Below, piece after piece: positions 41,854 to 50,823 of a stretch of 64,000 nucleotides of DNA (positions are counted from its first letter, which is position 1; each line of letters starts with the position of its first letter). This DNA comes from Clostridia bacterium (lineage in GTDB: Bacteria > Bacillota > Clostridia > Christensenellales > Aristaeellaceae): contig JAFWEJ010000005.1 in the NCBI GenBank assembly GCA_017512985.1, positions 124,001 to 188,000 on the forward strand, given 5' to 3'. The notes below the pieces were generated by a model. That model was given only the letters and a program-made list of their open reading frames with translations, did no database searches and was not told where the DNA came from. Both the position numbers and the translations under genes were made by a program.

Positions 41854-42336
41854 TTATTTGCCCGTCGATCCAAAGCCACCTGATCTCACCTCAAATGCGT
41901 TTTCGTCTTCCTCCGCCGTGCCGTAGGGCAGGAATACGCCCTGGCAGAACCGCTCGCCCCGGCCGATGGCCACCGGTGCGGAAAGCGGGTTGCGGAGCTT
42001 GACCATAATGTGCCCTTCGTTCTTCGCGAAAGCGTAGTCGCTGTCAATCACCCCGACGGTGTTGCTCAGCCGCAGCGCGTGGCGGAAACCCAGCGAGCTG
42101 CGGGGAAAGAGCAGCAGCACCCAGCCGGGTTCCATCTCCGCGCGGATTCCGGTCGGAATCAGCGCCGTGCCGCCCGCCGGCACCGTAACGTCCAGGGGGG
42201 AAATAAAATCGTATCCGGCGCTCCCGGCCGTCGCGCGCTTCGGCAGCGGGATTTCTTCCAGCGAAAGGCATTCCTTCCCCTGCATCGCTTCGGCGTACTG
42301 GGCTTCGGATACACGGGTGAATCTTGCTATGCTCAT
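41854..42336 (-). CDS. dut: dUTP diphosphatase (dUTPase)
   Basis: 160 residues. All five trimeric dUTPase motifs are present: AGYDFISP (1), PRSSLGFR (2), GVIDSDYAFAKNEGHIMVKLRNP (3), GERFCQGVFLP (4), and the C-terminal RSGGFGSTGK (5) that closes over the substrate. In motif 3 the catalytic Asp is present but the usual Y-x-G-E is Y-A-F-A-K. The enzyme hydrolyses dUTP to dUMP, keeping uracil out of DNA. It starts 3 bases after rsmA and is followed closely by the GNAT-ManA fusion. Confidence 0.9.
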   Translation of the reverse strand: MSIARFTRVSEAQYAEAMQGKECLSLEEIPLPKRATAGSAGYDFISPLDVTVPAGGTALIPTGIRAEMEPGWVLLLFPRSSLGFRHALRLSNTVGVIDSDYAFAKNEGHIMVKLRNPLSAPVAIGRGERFCQGVFLPYGTAEEDENAFEVRSGGFGSTGK

Positions 42337-42339
42337 GCT

Positions 42340-43176
42340 TTATATCCTTTCAGTGACCGCGTCCGCCAGGCGGGCGATCTCCTCCAGCGTCAGCCGCTCG
42401 CCGCGGATTTTCTCATCCAGCCCGGCGGCCTCCATCCATTCCTGCGCCTGCGGCCGTTCCACGCGGAACGTCGCGCAGAGGTTGTTCAGCATCGTCTTGC
42501 GCCGCATGGCAAAGGCCGCGTTCGCGACCCGGAAGAACATCTCCCGGTCCTTCACCTCCACCGCTGGCTTTTCCCGCAGGGGCAGCACCACAAAGGCGCT
42601 GTCCACCTTCGGCGGCGGCGTGAACATTTCCGCCGGCACCCGGACGGCAAGCCGCGGCTCGCACAGGAACCGGCAGAGGATCGACAGCGGTCCCCAGCCT
42701 TCCTCCCCGGGAAAAGCGAGGATCTTGTCCGCCACCTCCTGCTGGACCATGAGCGCCAGCCGGCTGACCGGCAGGCCGCCCGTGAGCAGGAGCTTAATGA
42801 GCGGCGTCGTGATGTAGTACGGGATATTCGCCACCACGGCGAAGGGTTTGTCCAGGTCTTTCGTGACCTCCCGCAGGTTCAGGGACATCGCGTCGCCCTG
42901 GATCACAGTGAGGTTCTTCTCCCCGTCCAGGAACGCGCGCAGCAGCGGAATCAGCCGCTCATCCAGCTCCACCGCGAGCACGCGCTTCGCCGCGCCGCAC
43001 AGGTGTTTCGTCAGGCTGCCGCAGCCCGGGCCGATCTCCAGCACGTCCTCGTCTTTTGTGACGCCGGATTCCGCGGTCAGTTCCGCGAGCAGGTTCTCGT
43101 CGTAAAGGAAATTCTGCCCCAGGGACTGTTTGTACCGGAGATTGCTCTCCCGGATCCGGTCCTTCGTCTTGCTCAC
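42340..43176 (-). CDS. rsmA: 16S rRNA dimethyladenosine transferase (A1518/A1519)
   Basis: 278 residues. It dimethylates two adjacent adenosines near the 3' end of 16S rRNA. The sequence shows QSLGQNFLYDENLL, the SAM motif VLEIGPGCGSLTKHL, VELDERLIPLL, and the catalytic NIPYYITTPL, followed by VQQEVADKILAFPG and FTPPPKVDSAFV. GTG 43176 was chosen because AGGAGG is 8 bases upstream; a GTG three codons earlier overlaps the site. It is the first gene of a minus-strand string with dut, GNAT-ManA, hflX and the LRR gene, spaced 3-25 bases apart. Confidence 0.93.
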   Translation of the reverse strand: MSKTKDRIRESNLRYKQSLGQNFLYDENLLAELTAESGVTKDEDVLEIGPGCGSLTKHLCGAAKRVLAVELDERLIPLLRAFLDGEKNLTVIQGDAMSLNLREVTKDLDKPFAVVANIPYYITTPLIKLLLTGGLPVSRLALMVQQEVADKILAFPGEEGWGPLSILCRFLCEPRLAVRVPAEMFTPPPKVDSAFVVLPLREKPAVEVKDREMFFRVANAAFAMRRKTMLNNLCATFRVERPQAQEWMEAAGLDEKIRGERLTLEEIARLADAVTERI

Positions 43177-43285
43177 CGGGCGCACCTCCTGTATCCAGTA
43201 TTCTCGCGATAATATATTATTGTAGCATTTTGTGATCCTCAGGACAAGTTTTCATTTTGTTGCCGGTGCGTCTGCCCGCCGCACG

Positions 43286-43311
43286 AAAAAAGGACTGCCG
43301 GGAGGCAGTCC
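43286..43311 (-). terminator. Terminator of the secreted-protein gene at 43333
   Basis: On the minus strand GGACTGCC TCCC GGCAGTCC then TTTTTT. Confidence 0.85.
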
Positions 43312-43332
43312 CTGTCTGCGGTTGTCAGGAAA

Positions 43333-43956
43333 TCAATAGATAAGCGTACTGAACCGGACCCACCCACGGCGGGCAAAGATTCCGGCCGTCGCGCCGTCAT
43401 ACCGGTTGGAGGATTCCACCAGGGCCCAGTCGCCGTCCATCAGAATCACCCAGGCGTTGTCATCCGGGGACAGGGCGCCGCCGGTAAAGGCGTAGCTGTC
43501 TCCCGGGCCAAAGCGGTATGCCTGGTATTCATAGCAGGAGCACTGCCACTCGCTGAGCAGTTCGTCCGGGCCGGTTTCCAGCGGAACGGCCGCTTCATTG
43601 AACCGGATCTTCTGCGAATCGTTCCGGGCGATCAGGTAACACCGGACGTCACTGCTGTAAAAGCTGGGAATCTCCGCCAGCACCCAGAGGATCCCGCCCG
43701 AATACACCTGGCTCAGGATTCTGATCTCCTCTCCCCTGTCCGCCACAAGAATGCGCGGATCCACCGCGTCATAGATCAGGCCCGGGCCTGTCCGCGGATT
43801 CAGAGCGGAAGCGTCCTCCAGCAGGGTTCCGGTGGTCTGGCCGTTCAGTCTGAACTGTCCGCCTTCTTCCACTCCTTCCCATTCCCATTCCGCCAGGCCG
43901 GCGCCGCAGGGAATCAGCAGGGCAAGCGCCAGGATCAGGATCAGCACGTGCTTCAT
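43333..43956 (-). CDS. Secreted SH3-like protein of unknown function
   Basis: 207 residues. Signal peptide MKHVLILILALALLIPCGA, cleaved near GLA. The sequence TGTLLEDASALNPRTGPGLIYDAV...ADRGEEIRILSQVYSGGILWVLAEI is an SH3b-like module, with a second beta domain to the C-terminus (NAWVILMDGDWALVESS, GWVRFSTLIY). Probably envelope-located. Monocistronic, with an AGGAGG site and terminator. Confidence 0.65.
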   Translation of the reverse strand: MKHVLILILALALLIPCGAGLAEWEWEGVEEGGQFRLNGQTTGTLLEDASALNPRTGPGLIYDAVDPRILVADRGEEIRILSQVYSGGILWVLAEIPSFYSSDVRCYLIARNDSQKIRFNEAAVPLETGPDELLSEWQCSCYEYQAYRFGPGDSYAFTGGALSPDDNAWVILMDGDWALVESSNRYDGATAGIFARRGWVRFSTLIY

Positions 43957-44037
43957 ACCGTATGTCCTCCTTGTTCGGTTTTCCGTCTGTCCCCATCATA
44001 TCATGAAGCCGGGCACAGTTCAACACGGGGAAAACAG

Positions 44038-44063
44038 AAAAGGGCTGCCTTGCGGCAGCCCTT
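44038..44063 (-). terminator. Terminator of the PFOR gene
   Basis: AAAGGGCTGCC GCAA GGCAGCCCTTTT on the minus strand, 15 bases after the PFOR stop. Confidence 0.85.
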
Positions 44064-44078
44064 TGGGATTGGGTTTGA

Positions 44079-47000
44079 TTACGCCTGTCCGGCCATCTTC
44101 TTGTAGGATTCGCGGCGCACCTTGGCGTCCTCCTCCTGCTGGACAAAGAGCTTCGCGGCGGCATCCGGGAATTGCTGGGCCAGGGAGGTGTAGCGAACCT
44201 CGCCCTTCAGGAATTCCTGGTAATCGCCGGTCGGATCCTTGCTGTCGACGGTCATCGGATTATCCAGCTCCGGATTGTACCGGTACAGCTGCCAGTATCC
44301 GCAGTCAACGGCCTTCTTGATCTCAGCCTGGGCCTTGCCCATGCCGCCCTTGGCCCGCAGGCCGTGGTTGATGCAGGGCGCGTAGGCGATGATCAGGGAC
44401 GGTCCGTGATAGGCTTCCGCTTCGAGCATGGCCTTGACGACCTGCTGCGGGTTGCTCATGGCGACCTGCGCCACGTAGACGTAGCCGTAGCTCATGGCCA
44501 TCATGCCCAGGTCCTTCTTCTTGGTGCGCTTGCCGGAGGCGGCGAACTTCGCCACGGAGCCGGTGGGCGTCGCCTTGGAGGCCTGGCCGCCGGTGTTGGA
44601 ATACACTTCGGTATCCAGCACGAGGATGTTGACATCCTGGTTCTGGGCCAGCACGTGGTCCACGCCGCCGTAACCGATGTCATAGGCCCAGCCGTCGCCG
44701 CCGAAGATCCAGATGGACTTCTTGGTCAGCAGGTCCTTGTTGGCCAGGATGAAGGCCTTCTTGTCGGCGCCGCCGTCCTTGGCTTCCAGCGCGGCAACCA
44801 GCTTTTCGCCGGCCTTGCGGGAGCCTTCGGCGTCGTCCATGTTCTCAAGCCATTCCTTCGCGGCCGCGACGATGGTCTCGTCCTTGCCGACTTCGACCAC
44901 TTCCGCGATCACTTCAGCCAGCTTGGCGCGGCGCTGGGTCGTCGCCAGGTTCATGCCGAAGCCGAACTCGGCGTTGTCTTCGAACAGGCTGTTGGACCAG
45001 GCGGGTCCGAAGCCCTTCTCATTGGTGGTATAGGGGCAGGTCGGGGCGCTGCCGCCGTAGATGGAGGAGCAGCCCGTCGCGTTGGCGATCATCATGCGGT
45101 CGCCGAACAGCTGGGTAACCAGCTTGACATAGGGCGTCTCGCCGCAGCCGGCGCAGGCGCCGGAGAACTCGAACAGGGGCTTGAGGGCCTGGCTGTTCTT
45201 GATGGAGCCCTTGTTCTCGATGCGGTCCGCGATTTCCGGAACGGTCATCGCGTACTCCCAGTTCGCTTCTTCCTTGCGCTGAGTGTCCAGGGGCTTCATG
45301 ACCAGGGCCTTCTGGGTCGGATCGTCCTTCTTCTTGCCGAGGCAGACGTCCACGCAGTTGCCGCAGCCGGTGCAGTCCAGCGGGCTGACCTGCACGCGCA
45401 GCTGCAGTCCGGCGAACTCCTTGCCGACGGCCTTCTTGGTGACGTAGCCTTCCGGCACCTTCGCGTCTTCCGCGGTGTAGATGGTGCGGATCGCGGCGTG
45501 CGGGCAGACGATGGAGCACATTGCGCAGCCGATACAGATGTCGGGCTCCCACTCGGGAACCATGACGGCGATGCCGCGCTTCTCAAACTTGGTGGTGCCG
45601 GTGGGCACGATACCGCGGGGATCCAGCTTGCTGACGGGCAGCTTGTTGCCTTCCTGGGCCAGGACCGGCGCGATGAACTCGTCGTAGTACTCGTTGGTGC
45701 CGGGCACCTTCGCGGGAACGGCGCCTTCGGTGGTGGTCGCCCAGTCGGCGGGGATGTCAACCTTGACCAGGCCGGTCAGGGCGGCGTCGATGGCGGCGAA
45801 GTTCATGTTGACCACGTCTTCGCCCTTCTTGCCGTAGGAAGCGACAACCTTTTCCTTCATGTACTTGTCGGCATCCTCATAGGGGATGATGTCGGCCAGC
45901 TTGAAGAAGGCAGCCTGCATGGTGGTGTTGGTGCGTCCGCCCATGCCGACCTTGCGGGCCAGGTCGATGGCGTTGATGATGTAGAAGTTCGCCTTCTTGG
46001 CGGCCAGCTTGTTCTTCATGCCGGCGGGCAGGCGCTCGTTCAGTTCCTCAACGCTCCACTGGCAGTTCAGCAGGAACGTGCCGCCCTGGCGCAGGGGGCT
46101 GACCATGTCGTACATGGTGACGTAGGCGGGGTTGGAGCAGCTGATGAAGTCGGCCACGTCGATCAGGTAGGGGCTCTGAATCGGGGTGTCGCCGAAGCGC
46201 AGGTGGCTGACGGTCAGGCCGCCGGACTTCTTGGAATCATAGAAGAAGTAAGCCTGCGCGTACTTTTCGGTATGGTCGCCGATGATCTTGATGCTGTTCT
46301 TGTTGGCGCCGACGGTACCGTCGGAACCGAGGCCGTAGAACATGCAGGCGGCAGTGCCGGCGGGAGCCGCGGCGAAGGTTTCGCCCAGCTTCAGGCTGGT
46401 ATTGCTCACGTCATCGTCGATACCCACGGTGAAGTGGTTCTTCATCTCACCGGCCAGGTTGGCGAACACGGCCTTGACCATGGTGGGGGTATATTCCTTG
46501 CTGCCCAGGCCGTAACGGCCGCCGATGACCTGAATATCGCTGCGTCCGGCTTCCGCCAGGGCGGCGACCACGTCCAGGTACAGGGGCTCGCCCAGGGAAC
46601 CGGATTCCTTCACGCGGTCCATCACGGCGATCTTCTTCACGGTCTTCGGGAGCACCTTCATCAGGTATTCCACGGAGAAGGGGCGGTACAGGTGGCACTT
46701 CACAACGCCGACCTTTTCGCCGCTCTCAAGCATCTTGTTGACGGTCTCATGCTCGACGTCGCAGCTGGAGCCCATGGAGAGGATAACCATCTCGGCGTCC
46801 GGGGCGCCTTCGTACTGGAAGGGCTTGTAGGCCCGCCCGGTCAGCTTGGCGACTTCGTCCATGCACTCTTCCACGATGGCGGGAACGGCCTTGTAGAAGT
46901 TGTTGGCGGCTTCACGGCCCTGGAAGTAGATATCGCTGTTCTGGGCGGTACCGGCCTGGTGCGGATGTTCCGGATTCAGGGCGCGGGCGCGGAACTCTTC

Positions 47001-47609
47001 GATCTTGTCCCAGGGAACGAGGGCCTTGATCTCTTCGTAGTTGTTCTTGGTGTCGATCGCGTCGATCTTCTGGATTTCGTGGCTGGTGCGGAAACCGTCG
47101 AAGAAGTGGAGGAACGGCACGGAGCTCTTCAGGGTCGCGAGATGGGCGACCAGGGCCAGGTCGTGCGCTTCCTGGACGGAGTTGCTGGCCAGCATGGCGA
47201 AACCGGTCTGGCGGCAAGCCATGACGTCGCTGTGATCACCGAAGATGTTCAGCGCGTGGTACGCGAGGGCGCGGGCGCTGACATGGAAGACCGCGGGCGT
47301 CAGTTCGCCGGAGATCTTGTACATGTTGGGGATCATCAGCAGCAGGCCCTGAGACGCGGTGAAGGTGGTGGTCAGCGCGCCGGCGGACAGGGAGCCGTGC
47401 ACAGCGCCCGCGGCGCCGGCTTCGGACTGCATCTCCGCGATGCGTACGGTCTGGCCGAACAGGTTCTTCCGGTCATGGGCGGCCCACTCGTCCGCAACTT
47501 CCGCCATGGGGGAAGAGGGGGTGATGGGGTAGATAGCTGCCACATCGCTGAACGCATACGCAACGTGGCTGACGGCGGTATTGCCGTCAATGGTCAGTTT
47601 GATGGACAT
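44079..47609 (-). CDS. nifJ: Pyruvate:ferredoxin (flavodoxin) oxidoreductase
   Basis: 1,176 residues, the full single-chain PFOR. It oxidises pyruvate to acetyl-CoA and CO2, reducing ferredoxin; oxygen-sensitive and central to anaerobic metabolism. Domains in order: an N-terminal pyrimidine-binding domain (AYAFSDVAAIYPITPSSPM), a transketolase-C-like domain, a gamma domain, the 4Fe-4S pair CIGCAMCSIVCP near residue 690 and CTGCGNCVDVC near 745, and the TPP domain with FSGACAGCGETPYV and IFGGDGWAYDIGYGG plus YSNTGGQASKATPTG. AGGAGG site. It has a perfect consensus promoter about 120 bases upstream, so strong expression is likely. Confidence 0.96.
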   Translation of the reverse strand: MSIKLTIDGNTAVSHVAYAFSDVAAIYPITPSSPMAEVADEWAAHDRKNLFGQTVRIAEMQSEAGAAGAVHGSLSAGALTTTFTASQGLLLMIPNMYKISGELTPAVFHVSARALAYHALNIFGDHSDVMACRQTGFAMLASNSVQEAHDLALVAHLATLKSSVPFLHFFDGFRTSHEIQKIDAIDTKNNYEEIKALVPWDKIEEFRARALNPEHPHQAGTAQNSDIYFQGREAANNFYKAVPAIVEECMDEVAKLTGRAYKPFQYEGAPDAEMVILSMGSSCDVEHETVNKMLESGEKVGVVKCHLYRPFSVEYLMKVLPKTVKKIAVMDRVKESGSLGEPLYLDVVAALAEAGRSDIQVIGGRYGLGSKEYTPTMVKAVFANLAGEMKNHFTVGIDDDVSNTSLKLGETFAAAPAGTAACMFYGLGSDGTVGANKNSIKIIGDHTEKYAQAYFFYDSKKSGGLTVSHLRFGDTPIQSPYLIDVADFISCSNPAYVTMYDMVSPLRQGGTFLLNCQWSVEELNERLPAGMKNKLAAKKANFYIINAIDLARKVGMGGRTNTTMQAAFFKLADIIPYEDADKYMKEKVVASYGKKGEDVVNMNFAAIDAALTGLVKVDIPADWATTTEGAVPAKVPGTNEYYDEFIAPVLAQEGNKLPVSKLDPRGIVPTGTTKFEKRGIAVMVPEWEPDICIGCAMCSIVCPHAAIRTIYTAEDAKVPEGYVTKKAVGKEFAGLQLRVQVSPLDCTGCGNCVDVCLGKKKDDPTQKALVMKPLDTQRKEEANWEYAMTVPEIADRIENKGSIKNSQALKPLFEFSGACAGCGETPYVKLVTQLFGDRMMIANATGCSSIYGGSAPTCPYTTNEKGFGPAWSNSLFEDNAEFGFGMNLATTQRRAKLAEVIAEVVEVGKDETIVAAAKEWLENMDDAEGSRKAGEKLVAALEAKDGGADKKAFILANKDLLTKKSIWIFGGDGWAYDIGYGGVDHVLAQNQDVNILVLDTEVYSNTGGQASKATPTGSVAKFAASGKRTKKKDLGMMAMSYGYVYVAQVAMSNPQQVVKAMLEAEAYHGPSLIIAYAPCINHGLRAKGGMGKAQAEIKKAVDCGYWQLYRYNPELDNPMTVDSKDPTGDYQEFLKGEVRYTSLAQQFPDAAAKLFVQQEEDAKVRRESYKKMAGQA

Positions 47610-47726
47610 GAACTTACCTCCTGACTTGATATGGCAGGGCGGTTACCCGCCCGTATGAAGACCGTTTTTCCCGGTCGTTTTTCTGCCGAAAAGCGCACGA
47701 AAAAAGCGGTTCGCCTCTGAAAGTTC

Positions 47727-47755
47727 ATTATATGCATTATATTGGAAGATGTCAA
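47727..47755 (-). promoter_or_regulatory. Perfect consensus promoter of PFOR
   Basis: On the minus strand TTGACA, 17 bases, TATAAT. It leaves a leader of about 110 bases before the PFOR start. It is the only exact double consensus I noticed in the window. Confidence 0.85.
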
Positions 47756-47830
47756 TCTCGCCTGTTGCCTTTTTTGGCCCGTGATGATATGATTTCCCTT
47801 GTTATTTCACTGGATTTGAGGGATGCATTT

Positions 47831-49549
47831 ATGGACATGATGACGAAGATCGCGGAACTGATTGCTGAAGATATCAAGGCTGTATGGCCGGAGGCCGAAG
47901 GCCTGCCGGAAGCCGGTGAGATCCGCAGCCTGCTGGCCGTGCCGCCGGATCCGGCGCTGGGCGACTACGCCTTCCCCTGCTTCCGCCTGGCGAAGCCCCT
48001 GCGCTCCGCCCCTCCGAAGATCGCCGAGGCGCTGTGCGCCGCCTGGAAGGGGGACGATACCGCCTCCGTGCAGCCGGTGAACGGCTATATGAACTTTTTC
48101 CTGAACCGGGCGAACTTCGCCGCCGGCATTATGGCGGAACTGCAGGAGAAGCGGGACCGCTTCGGCTCCGGCGAGGAAGGCAAGGGCAAGACCGTCTGCC
48201 TGGACTATTCGTCCATCAACATCGCCAAGCGCTTCCACATCGGCCACCTGTCCACCACCATGATCGGCCACAGCCTGAAGCGGATCTTCGACTTCCTGGG
48301 CTATGAGACCGTGGGCATCAACCACCTGGGAGACTGGGGCACCCAGTTCGGCAAGATGGTCTGCGCCTACAAGAAGTGGGGCAGAAAGGAAGACGTGGAG
48401 GCCCGGGGCATCGACGCGATGACCGAGCTGTATGTCCGGTTCCACAAGGAAGCTGAAGGGAACCCCGCGCTGGAAGACGAAGGCCGCGCCTGGTTCAAGA
48501 AGATCGAGGACAACGATCCCGAGGCCATGGAGATCTTCCGCTGGTTCAAGGAAGTGACCCTGAAGGACGCCGCGCGGGTGTACGACAAGCTGGGCGTCAG
48601 CTTCGACAGCTACGCCGGAGAAAGCTTTTACAACGACAAAATGGAGCCCGTGGTGCAGGAACTGCGGGACAAAGGCCTGCTGGTGGAGAGCCAGGGCGCG
48701 CAGGTCGTGGACCTGGAGGAGGACAACATGCCCCCCTGCCTGATCCTCAAGAGCGACGGCGCCACCATCTACGCCACCCGGGACCTGGCCGCCGCCATCT
48801 ACCGCCGGAACACCTACCATTTCGACAAGTGCCTGTACGTCGTCGCCTACCAGCAGGACCTGCATTTCCGCCAGGTTTTCCGTGTGCTGGAAAAGATGGG
48901 CTATCCCTGGGCAAAGGACTGTGTGCACGTTTCCTTCGGCATGGTCAGCTTCGAGGGCGAAGCCCTTTCCACCCGGAAGGGCAACATGGTCCTGCTGGAG
49001 GACCTGCTGGACCAGGCCGTAGCCAAAGCCCGGGAGATTATCGAGGAGAAGTCCCCGAACCTGGAGAACAAGGACGAGGTGGCCCGCCAGGTGGGTATCG
49101 GCGCAGTGGTCTACACCGACCTGAGCAACAACCGCATCAAGGATATCGACTTCCGCTGGGACCGCGCCCTCAACTTTGACGGCGAATCCGGCCCCTATGT
49201 CCAGTACACCCACGCCCGCTGCTGCAGCGTAGCGCGCAAGGCCCCGGACTTCACCGGCGTAACCCCGGACTGGTCCGCCCTGACCGACGACGAAGCCCAG
49301 GCGCTGCTGCGGCTGATCTCCCGCTTCCCGGACGTCATCCGCGAAGCCGCCGCAAAGTATGAGCCGAGCATGATCACCCGCGCCGTGACCGACATTGCCC
49401 AGGCCTACAACAAGTACTACTACGAGCACCGGATCCTCGACGGCGAACCCGCCCAGGCCGCCGCCCGCGTCGCCCTGACGGACGCCGCGAAGACGGTCAT
49501 TAAAACAGGCCTGTACCTGATCGGCATCGAAGCGCCGGAAAGGATGTAA
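47831..49549 (+). CDS. argS: Arginyl-tRNA synthetase
   Basis: 572 residues. It charges tRNA-Arg. An N-terminal Add-1 domain precedes the class I catalytic core, with LDYSSINIAKRFHIGHLSTT (HIGH), the ArgRS-specific NHLGDWGTQFGK, LSTRKGNMVLLEDLL (the KMSK-like loop) and the C-terminal anticodon-binding helices DIAQAYNKYYYEHRIL. The open frame extends upstream, but ATG 47831 follows GAGGG and begins at the domain. It is divergent from PFOR with 221 bases between starts; no T-box was recognised there. Confidence 0.92.
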   Translation: MDMMTKIAELIAEDIKAVWPEAEGLPEAGEIRSLLAVPPDPALGDYAFPCFRLAKPLRSAPPKIAEALCAAWKGDDTASVQPVNGYMNFFLNRANFAAGIMAELQEKRDRFGSGEEGKGKTVCLDYSSINIAKRFHIGHLSTTMIGHSLKRIFDFLGYETVGINHLGDWGTQFGKMVCAYKKWGRKEDVEARGIDAMTELYVRFHKEAEGNPALEDEGRAWFKKIEDNDPEAMEIFRWFKEVTLKDAARVYDKLGVSFDSYAGESFYNDKMEPVVQELRDKGLLVESQGAQVVDLEEDNMPPCLILKSDGATIYATRDLAAAIYRRNTYHFDKCLYVVAYQQDLHFRQVFRVLEKMGYPWAKDCVHVSFGMVSFEGEALSTRKGNMVLLEDLLDQAVAKAREIIEEKSPNLENKDEVARQVGIGAVVYTDLSNNRIKDIDFRWDRALNFDGESGPYVQYTHARCCSVARKAPDFTGVTPDWSALTDDEAQALLRLISRFPDVIREAAAKYEPSMITRAVTDIAQAYNKYYYEHRILDGEPAQAAARVALTDAAKTVIKTGLYLIGIEAPERM

Positions 49550-49556
49550 CGCGCAC

Positions 49557-49585
49557 TTGCGTTTTTGATCCGATTCCTTTATAAT
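49557..49585 (+). promoter_or_regulatory. Promoter of the VanY-like/SDR pair
   Basis: TTGCGT, 17 bases, perfect TATAAT, 74 bases before the start, beginning right after the argS stop. Confidence 0.6.
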
Positions 49586-49659
49586 GTGAAGGAATTATGA
49601 CTTTGTGTAACGAATTGTTTAAGGAATCGATTTTATCCTTTCCCCATTGTTGAAAAAGG

Positions 49660-50823
49660 ATGGTGTGGAAATTGAGCAGAACAAAGAAAAGCAAGGCTGT
49701 CCCGATCGTAGCGGTCCTGACCTTCCTGATCGCCGCGCTGGCTGTCGTCTGCTTTCTGATCAACCCCCTGGTGATCCAGCCCCAGAAGGACGCGATCGCC
49801 AAGGCCAACGCGGACGCCAGGGCTGCCGTGGAAGAGCGGAACAGGCAGGCGGAGGCGGAGTACCAGGCCCGCATCGCCGAGATGGAGAGCGAGGCCAAAA
49901 AGCCGACCAACCCGAGCTGGCCCGCCCAGAATCCCGATGCGGAATGGGAGCTGCTGGACCTGACCACCATCCCGCTGGAAAACCAGACCGCCGAAGCCCG
50001 CACCCGCGCCGATCTGATGACGGGCGGCATGCTGCTGGTCAATGCGTTCCATTCCCGCCCCGCGGACTTTGACGAGTCCGGCGTGGTGAGCGTCGCCAAG
50101 GCTTTCAAGGGAGACGACAAGATCCAGGCAAAGGACAACAACGTCACCCTGTTCCCCAACGCCGTGAACGCGCTGCACGACGCGATCGTCGCCGCAAAGG
50201 CCGAAGGCATGCAGCACTACCTTGTGGAGGAAGGCTACCGCACCTACGAGACGCAGGAAACCTATTTCAACAACAAGGTGACCAAGCTCTCTTCCAAGTA
50301 TACCGGACAGGCGCTGCTGGACGCGGCGATGAAGGAAGTCAACTACCCCGGCACGAGCGAATACAACTCCGGCCTGGCCTTCGAGCTGCGGCTCCACGAC
50401 AAATCCAATCCGGAGGTTTCCGCCCCGAAGTATTCCACCACGCCCGAAGCGAAGTGGATGAACGAGAACTGCTGGAAGTACGGCATCGTGTTCCGCTTCC
50501 CGCTCAGCGGCTGGCCGCTGGAAAGCTCCACAGACAAGAGCTTCAAGACCGCCGTCTCCAAGAAGCTGAACCTGTACCGCTACGTCGGCAAGGGCAACGC
50601 CGCGATCATGCACTATATGGACTTCACGATGGAGGAATACATCGAGTACCTCGAGGAGCATCCCCACGTCGCGCTGTTCGTGGACGGCGTGCTGAAGTAT
50701 GAAGTATACCGCCAGCCCGTCGGCGACGCGGAGTCCATCAACGTCCAGCTGACCCGCAACTCGACGAGCCACGAGTCCTCCCTGGACAACATGGGCGCGG
50801 TCATCACCGTCTTCAATTACTGA
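49660..50823 (+). CDS. VanY/M15B D,D-carboxypeptidase-like protein lacking zinc ligands
   Basis: 387 residues. A membrane anchor (VPIVAVLTFLIAALAVVCFLI) and an Ala/Glu coiled stalk lead to a VanY-like domain from about residue 105. The fold signatures EGYRTYETQETYF, YPGTSEYNSGLAFEL (near 230) and LYRYVG (near 304) are recognisable. Active enzymes need S-x-H-x(3)-G-x-A-x-D and E-P-W-H-Y-R-Y: here the first His is Tyr, Asp is Glu, and E-P-W-H is K-L-N-L. So all zinc ligands and the catalytic Glu appear replaced, implying a non-catalytic peptidoglycan-binding role. The start is uncertain among ATG 49660, GTG 49663 and TTG 49672. Confidence 0.75.
   Translation: MVWKLSRTKKSKAVPIVAVLTFLIAALAVVCFLINPLVIQPQKDAIAKANADARAAVEERNRQAEAEYQARIAEMESEAKKPTNPSWPAQNPDAEWELLDLTTIPLENQTAEARTRADLMTGGMLLVNAFHSRPADFDESGVVSVAKAFKGDDKIQAKDNNVTLFPNAVNALHDAIVAAKAEGMQHYLVEEGYRTYETQETYFNNKVTKLSSKYTGQALLDAAMKEVNYPGTSEYNSGLAFELRLHDKSNPEVSAPKYSTTPEAKWMNENCWKYGIVFRFPLSGWPLESSTDKSFKTAVSKKLNLYRYVGKGNAAIMHYMDFTMEEYIEYLEEHPHVALFVDGVLKYEVYRQPVGDAESINVQLTRNSTSHESSLDNMGAVITVFNY

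Noticed and set aside
44172-47624. A 1,150-codon open frame on the plus strand
   Set aside because: It lies exactly antisense to PFOR; its His/Val/Gly-rich composition is that of the complement of a GC-rich gene, and it has no recognisable domain.
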